NCBI RefSeq assembly: GCF_024704725.1
Contig: NZ_JALIQS010000012.1
Coordinates: 32,415 to 96,414, forward strand
From: Shinella sp. CPCC 101442
Lineage (GTDB): Bacteria > Pseudomonadota > Alphaproteobacteria > Rhizobiales > Rhizobiaceae
DNA: 64,000 nt
Direction of reading: 5' to 3'
The notes beneath the pieces were generated by a model. That model had not been told where the DNA came from. It was given only the letters and a program-made list of their open reading frames with translations, and searched no databases. Below, piece by piece: positions 60,876-64,000 of this stretch. The position numbers were made by a program, and so were the translations under genes. How positions within the stretch are numbered: position 1 is the first letter of the stretch; each line of letters begins with the position of its first letter.

Positions 60876-61505
60876 TCATTTCGTAACGAATTTCAGCATC
60901 TGGTTCGTGAACTTGCCGTAGGAATCCTTGAACTTGTTCAGCCAGTAGTTGAATTCCAGCGCCGGCACATAATATTCGCCGAAATTGGGATCGAAAACGC
61001 TGACATAATCACTGGTTGGCTTCAGGGAACCGCCGCTGCCGCCAACGGGCCGGAAGAACCCGATCGTATGCGCGCCGCCGGTAGCGCCGACTACCGACCC
61101 TTTGAACCAGAAGGAATAGACGAAACCCGCGGCCTTCGGTGCTTTGATCTGGGTGAGGAGTCTCTTCTGATCAAAGGGCTCATAGGGTATCGTTAGATCG
61201 ACCTCTTTCATGCCGCGAAGCGAGATCATCATGCCATCCGCCATCGTATAGGATTGGCCGCCCTCAGCCCAGCGTTGGCTGAAAACCTTCTGAAGCACCG
61301 GATTGCCCGCACCCCGGCGGGCAGAGAGCTTGTTCATGCGCTTGGCAGCGGCGGCATCGGAGACAAGACCCTTGTCCTCGAGCATGAAGCTGACCCATTC
61401 GATCGTAAAATTGTGGCATGCGCCGAGTGACGATGCCTTTGAATGCTCGCCGAGCGGCTGCATCACGCCGACCTGTGAAAATGCTGCAATCAATTTGTCT
61501 CGCAT
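60876..61505 (-). CDS. Putative YopT-like (C58) papain-fold cysteine protease
   Basis: A 209-residue protein without signal peptide or membrane helix. Three motifs fit the YopT/AvrPphB/NopT catalytic triad in order: Cys30 in LGACHNFTIEWVSFML, His146 in GGAHTIGFF and Asp172 in SVFDPNFGEYY. The Cys-His distance of 116 is close to that family; the His-Asp distance of 26 is about ten longer. Known relatives are effector proteases injected by type III secretion, or toxin domains; no secretion, chaperone or immunity gene is adjacent here. The ATG at 61505 is chosen over a TTG five codons upstream; the ribosome site is weak. The call is based on motif recognition only, and other papain-like families are possible. 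Confidence 0.6.
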   Translation of the reverse strand: MRDKLIAAFSQVGVMQPLGEHSKASSLGACHNFTIEWVSFMLEDKGLVSDAAAAKRMNKLSARRGAGNPVLQKVFSQRWAEGGQSYTMADGMMISLRGMKEVDLTIPYEPFDQKRLLTQIKAPKAAGFVYSFWFKGSVVGATGGAHTIGFFRPVGGSGGSLKPTSDYVSVFDPNFGEYYVPALEFNYWLNKFKDSYGKFTNQMLKFVTK

Positions 61506-61718
61506 TGAAGCCCCCGACAAATGAAGATCGCCCCGGAAACCGTGATTGGACTGACGATCAGCGGCGAACTTCCACCTTCGCGCAGCAATTGTAAAGCCGG
61601 CTTCCCATGCCTTTCGGACAATCCTTAAGGCGCAGGAAATGACCGCCTGTCCGCCCTGCGGTCTGCCGGGCGAGAGACCTGCCGGTGCGGATGTCCGGCA
61701 GCTTTGCCGATCGGATGT

Positions 61719-63677
61719 TCAGTGGGTTTCGGCGACTTCCGTCGGGTCGTCCCCGCGGCCGAGCAGATCGTCGATGCGCTTGCGTTCGGTCTCGAACTGG
61801 GCGAGCGCCTTGCCTTCCAGCGACTTGCCGCCGGGCAGGCGGATTTTCAGCGCATCCACCTTGTTGCCGTTGACGATCAGCTCGTAGTGCAGGTGCGGGC
61901 CGGTTGAAAGACCGGTCGTGCCGACGAAGCCGATCACCTGACCCTGACGCACCTTGACGCCCGGCTTGATACCCTTGGCGATGGCGCTCTGGTGGTTGTA
62001 GGAGGAGACATAGCCATTGGCGTGGCGGATCAGCGTCTGGTTGCCGTAGCCGCCGGAATCCCAGCCGGCCTTTTCGACGACGCCGTTGCCCGCCGCGATG
62101 ATCGGTGTGCCGCGCGGCGCCGCCCAGTCGACCCCCGTATGCATGCGCGAAAAACCGAGGATCGGATGGCGGCGCATGCCGAAGCCGGAGCGGAAGGTGC
62201 CGTTGGGGACCGGGTTGCGCAGCAGGAACTGGCGAATGCTCTTGCCGTCCTCGTCGTAATAATCGACGGATTCGTCTTCCGCGTTCTGGAAGCGATAGAC
62301 CCGGGTTTCCGTGTCGCCGAACTTGGCATCGAGGAAGAGGATTTCGGACCCTTCCGTCGCCGTGCCCGTCTCGTCGGTCACCGAGAAAAAGGCTTCCAGC
62401 GAGTCCGTCGGGCGAAGCTGCGCCTGGAAATCCACCGTGCTTGCGAGAACACGAATGACTTCCGCCGTCATATCCTGTCCCATGCCGTAAGAGAGCGCAG
62501 CGCGGTAGATGCCGTCATAGACGCGCGGCAGGTCGCGGCCGGCGATGATGGTCGGCCGGCCATCGTCGTCGAAGGCCGTGGCGACGGCATCGAGCACCGG
62601 CGGCTCGGCGCCGCTGACGAAGCGACCCTTGTCGTCGAGTGCGGCGGTCACGACATGGCGGCCGCGCGAATAGACGCTGGCGCGCACGATGCTCGCTTCC
62701 TTGCCCTGCTGCGAAATGCAGATGCGCAGCACGTCGCCCTCAGCGAGTTGCCTGGTGCCGAGCTGGCCCTCGAGATAGGCGGAGAGATCTTCGGCCTGCG
62801 CCTTGGTGTAGCCCGCAGCCGTCATGATCTCGTCGATATCGGCCGCACGGCGTACCGGGATGACGTCATCGGCATATTCGGTATCGTCCGGCGTCGCCGT
62901 GTCGAAGTTCGAAACGCTCATGTTCTCCTCGACCACGCGGGCCGTCAGGCCCTGCAACAGGTCGAGATCCGAACCTTCCGAAGCGAAGCGCTGCGGATCG
63001 ACATAATAGAGCGAGGCGACCTGCGTGCTGCCATCCGTTAGGACGGAACCGTTGGTGCGCACGTTCTCCTCGACTTCCTCGATCGACATCTGGTCGGCAT
63101 AGTCGAGGGCCGAGCCGCCGGTCGGAAAAGCGTCGGTCTGCAGCGCCACCTCGGATTCGACGTCAGAACCATAGATCGTGCCCATGCGCGAGGCGGGCGC
63201 TGCGTCCTTGCCGTTGGTGGAGAAAATCGCCAGCGGATCGAAGCGCGGATAGTCCTCGCTCGTCGCATGGTTGGCGGCGAGCGCCATCTTCACATGCGCG
63301 AAGGGTTGCCGGCGCACCACTTCCTTCTGGCCGTCATGGATCATGGTGGAGATTTCCATGATCTTCTTGTCTGCGGGCTTGGTGACGATGGCGGGCTCCA
63401 GCACGCGTTCGCCGCGCTTGGCCGTCTCGCCGGTCTTGTTCGTCTGGTTGGCAACGCCGAGCGCCGCATAGGCTTCGGCCGGGATGGCGAGCTGCTGGCG
63501 GCCGTCGAGCGCGGCGAAGAGGGCCACGCCCATAAGAATGGAAGAGGTGATGCCGGTAAGAAAGGTACCCGAAAGCCAGCGCAGCGAAATCTCGCGACGG
63601 TCGGGCGCCTTGCGCCCGTCGGCGAGGATCGGCGGTTCATTGCCGAGGGATCGGATCATGTTCCGGTCGGTGGTCAT
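61719..63677 (-). CDS. Membrane-anchored M23 peptidoglycan metallopeptidase
   Basis: A 652-residue envelope protein with a cytoplasmic N-terminus, one membrane helix (FLTGITSSILMGVALFAAL, about 39-57), a long periplasmic region (about 60-480) and a C-terminal LytM/M23 domain. The zinc ligands are visible: His513 and Asp517 in MHTGVDWAAP and His597 in GPHLHYEL (with His595). The region before it contains an SLT-like or LysM-like beta segment (QLAEGDVLRICISQQGKE). It probably cuts peptide cross-links during growth or division. It may be inactive-regulator-like if partner-dependent, but the ligands are intact. A later start at 63659 is possible. Confidence 0.9.
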   Translation of the reverse strand: MTTDRNMIRSLGNEPPILADGRKAPDRREISLRWLSGTFLTGITSSILMGVALFAALDGRQQLAIPAEAYAALGVANQTNKTGETAKRGERVLEPAIVTKPADKKIMEISTMIHDGQKEVVRRQPFAHVKMALAANHATSEDYPRFDPLAIFSTNGKDAAPASRMGTIYGSDVESEVALQTDAFPTGGSALDYADQMSIEEVEENVRTNGSVLTDGSTQVASLYYVDPQRFASEGSDLDLLQGLTARVVEENMSVSNFDTATPDDTEYADDVIPVRRAADIDEIMTAAGYTKAQAEDLSAYLEGQLGTRQLAEGDVLRICISQQGKEASIVRASVYSRGRHVVTAALDDKGRFVSGAEPPVLDAVATAFDDDGRPTIIAGRDLPRVYDGIYRAALSYGMGQDMTAEVIRVLASTVDFQAQLRPTDSLEAFFSVTDETGTATEGSEILFLDAKFGDTETRVYRFQNAEDESVDYYDEDGKSIRQFLLRNPVPNGTFRSGFGMRRHPILGFSRMHTGVDWAAPRGTPIIAAGNGVVEKAGWDSGGYGNQTLIRHANGYVSSYNHQSAIAKGIKPGVKVRQGQVIGFVGTTGLSTGPHLHYELIVNGNKVDALKIRLPGGKSLEGKALAQFETERKRIDDLLGRGDDPTEVAETH

Positions 63678-63919
63678 GCCGATTGCACTTCGCCTTTTGT
63701 CGTTTCAGCGCGGGAAGATGCACGCAGGCGGGCCCGCGAGTCAAATCATGCTGCTTCTATGCTCTCTCTAAGAGGTGCCGATTGTGATAATCTGAGGGCA
63801 ATCGGGCCTGTTTGCGATGTTTGCACTGCGAAATGCCCGGAAACCAGGGTGTGCAGCGCGGCAAATGAAAGGCAAACGCATTTTTTCGAAGATTTCTTCA
63901 AAAAAGTGTCACATCGCTG

Positions 63920-63948
63920 TTGACGCCAGAAAATGATGGGCCTATAAC
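63920..63948 (+). promoter_or_regulatory. Strong sigma70 promoter, probably of an rRNA operon
   Basis: TTGACG and TATAAC are separated by 17 nt and followed by a GC-rich discriminator (CCCGGCC), with A/T-rich sequence upstream (about 63880-63905) resembling an UP element. Such features are typical of stable-RNA promoters. The rest of the gap from the M23 gene (63678-63919) shows no ORF that I can support. Confidence 0.75.
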
Positions 63949-64000
63949 CCGGCCATCGAACGAGAGCGGCGGCGCTTCTGGCGGCCGACGAACTCGCTCT
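63949..64000 (+). other. Start of a probable rRNA operon leader, cut by the window edge
   Basis: The transcript from the promoter at 63920-63948 would begin here. The sequence has no ribosome site or start codon, and its last bases (GAACTCGCTCT) resemble the leader before 16S rRNA in Rhizobiaceae as I remember it. The gene itself lies beyond the window, so this is an inference. Confidence 0.5.

Overview
The window is chromosomal DNA from an alphaproteobacterium of the Rhizobiaceae (Rhizobium / Agrobacterium / Sinorhizobium / Shinella type). The evidence is high GC with long antisense shadow ORFs, the gene order lysC-ptsP-prfA-prmC-DUF4167-clpB, a C4-type 5-aminolevulinate synthase, a glpR-glpD-glpSTPQUV glycerol cluster and a Rhizobiales-type fdsGBA formate dehydrogenase operon. 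I see no phage, insertion sequence, CRISPR array or plasmid replication gene. Almost everything is intact, tightly packed housekeeping or catabolic DNA. The genus cannot be fixed from the sequence alone.

Layout. 0-2.1 kb: xerD and accA. 2.3-7.7 kb: envelope genes (YafK-like murein enzyme, DD-carboxypeptidase), a TusA-like sulfur carrier, a CobW/COG0523 metallochaperone with a His-rich loop, and an M20 amidohydrolase. 7.7-11.4 kb: a small His/Gly-rich secreted protein, tRNA-Arg(CCT), a membrane diguanylate cyclase, and a META+MliC protein. 11.6-14.2 kb: dxr converging on hemA, with an FNR/FixK box upstream of hemA. 14.2-18.0 kb: a three-gene form II CO-dehydrogenase-like molybdenum hydroxylase. 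18.4-25.2 kb: a glycine-zipper lipoprotein, then tamA-tamB. 25.2-28.0 kb: an Lrp-type regulator divergent from arginase and ornithine aminotransferase. 28.0-30.8 kb: cheW and a soluble double-PAS chemoreceptor. 30.8-38.2 kb: the NAD-dependent molybdenum formate dehydrogenase operon, led by a LysR regulator and containing an extra DUF4287 gene. 38.3-40.1 kb: an AcuI-like reductase and an SDR. 40.2-48.9 kb: glycerol uptake and oxidation. 48.9-51.2 kb: a TetR regulator, an SDR and a PmtA-like methyltransferase. 51.3-60.8 kb: lysC, ptsP, prfA, prmC, a DUF4167 protein and clpB. 60.9-63.7 kb: a putative YopT-like (C58) cysteine protease and an M23 peptidoglycan hydrolase. The right edge carries a strong sigma70 promoter and what looks like the leader of an rRNA operon.

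Functional picture. The catabolic modules suit a soil or plant-associated life: glycerol by ABC import, a kinase outside the window and GlpD; arginine to glutamate semialdehyde; formate oxidation to NADH; and an unknown substrate for the Mo hydroxylase. Both Mo enzymes need molybdopterin cytosine dinucleotide or bis-MGD supply from elsewhere; only FdhD is present here.

Most noteworthy points: the C58-like protease beside clpB; the complementary degenerate motifs of the two glycerol ABC ATPases, which predict one working and one dead ATP site; the DUF4287 gene coupled to fdsB; the lost I-site of the GGDEF protein; the paired KKPFWKxW motifs in the YafK-like protein; and several clean operator palindromes.
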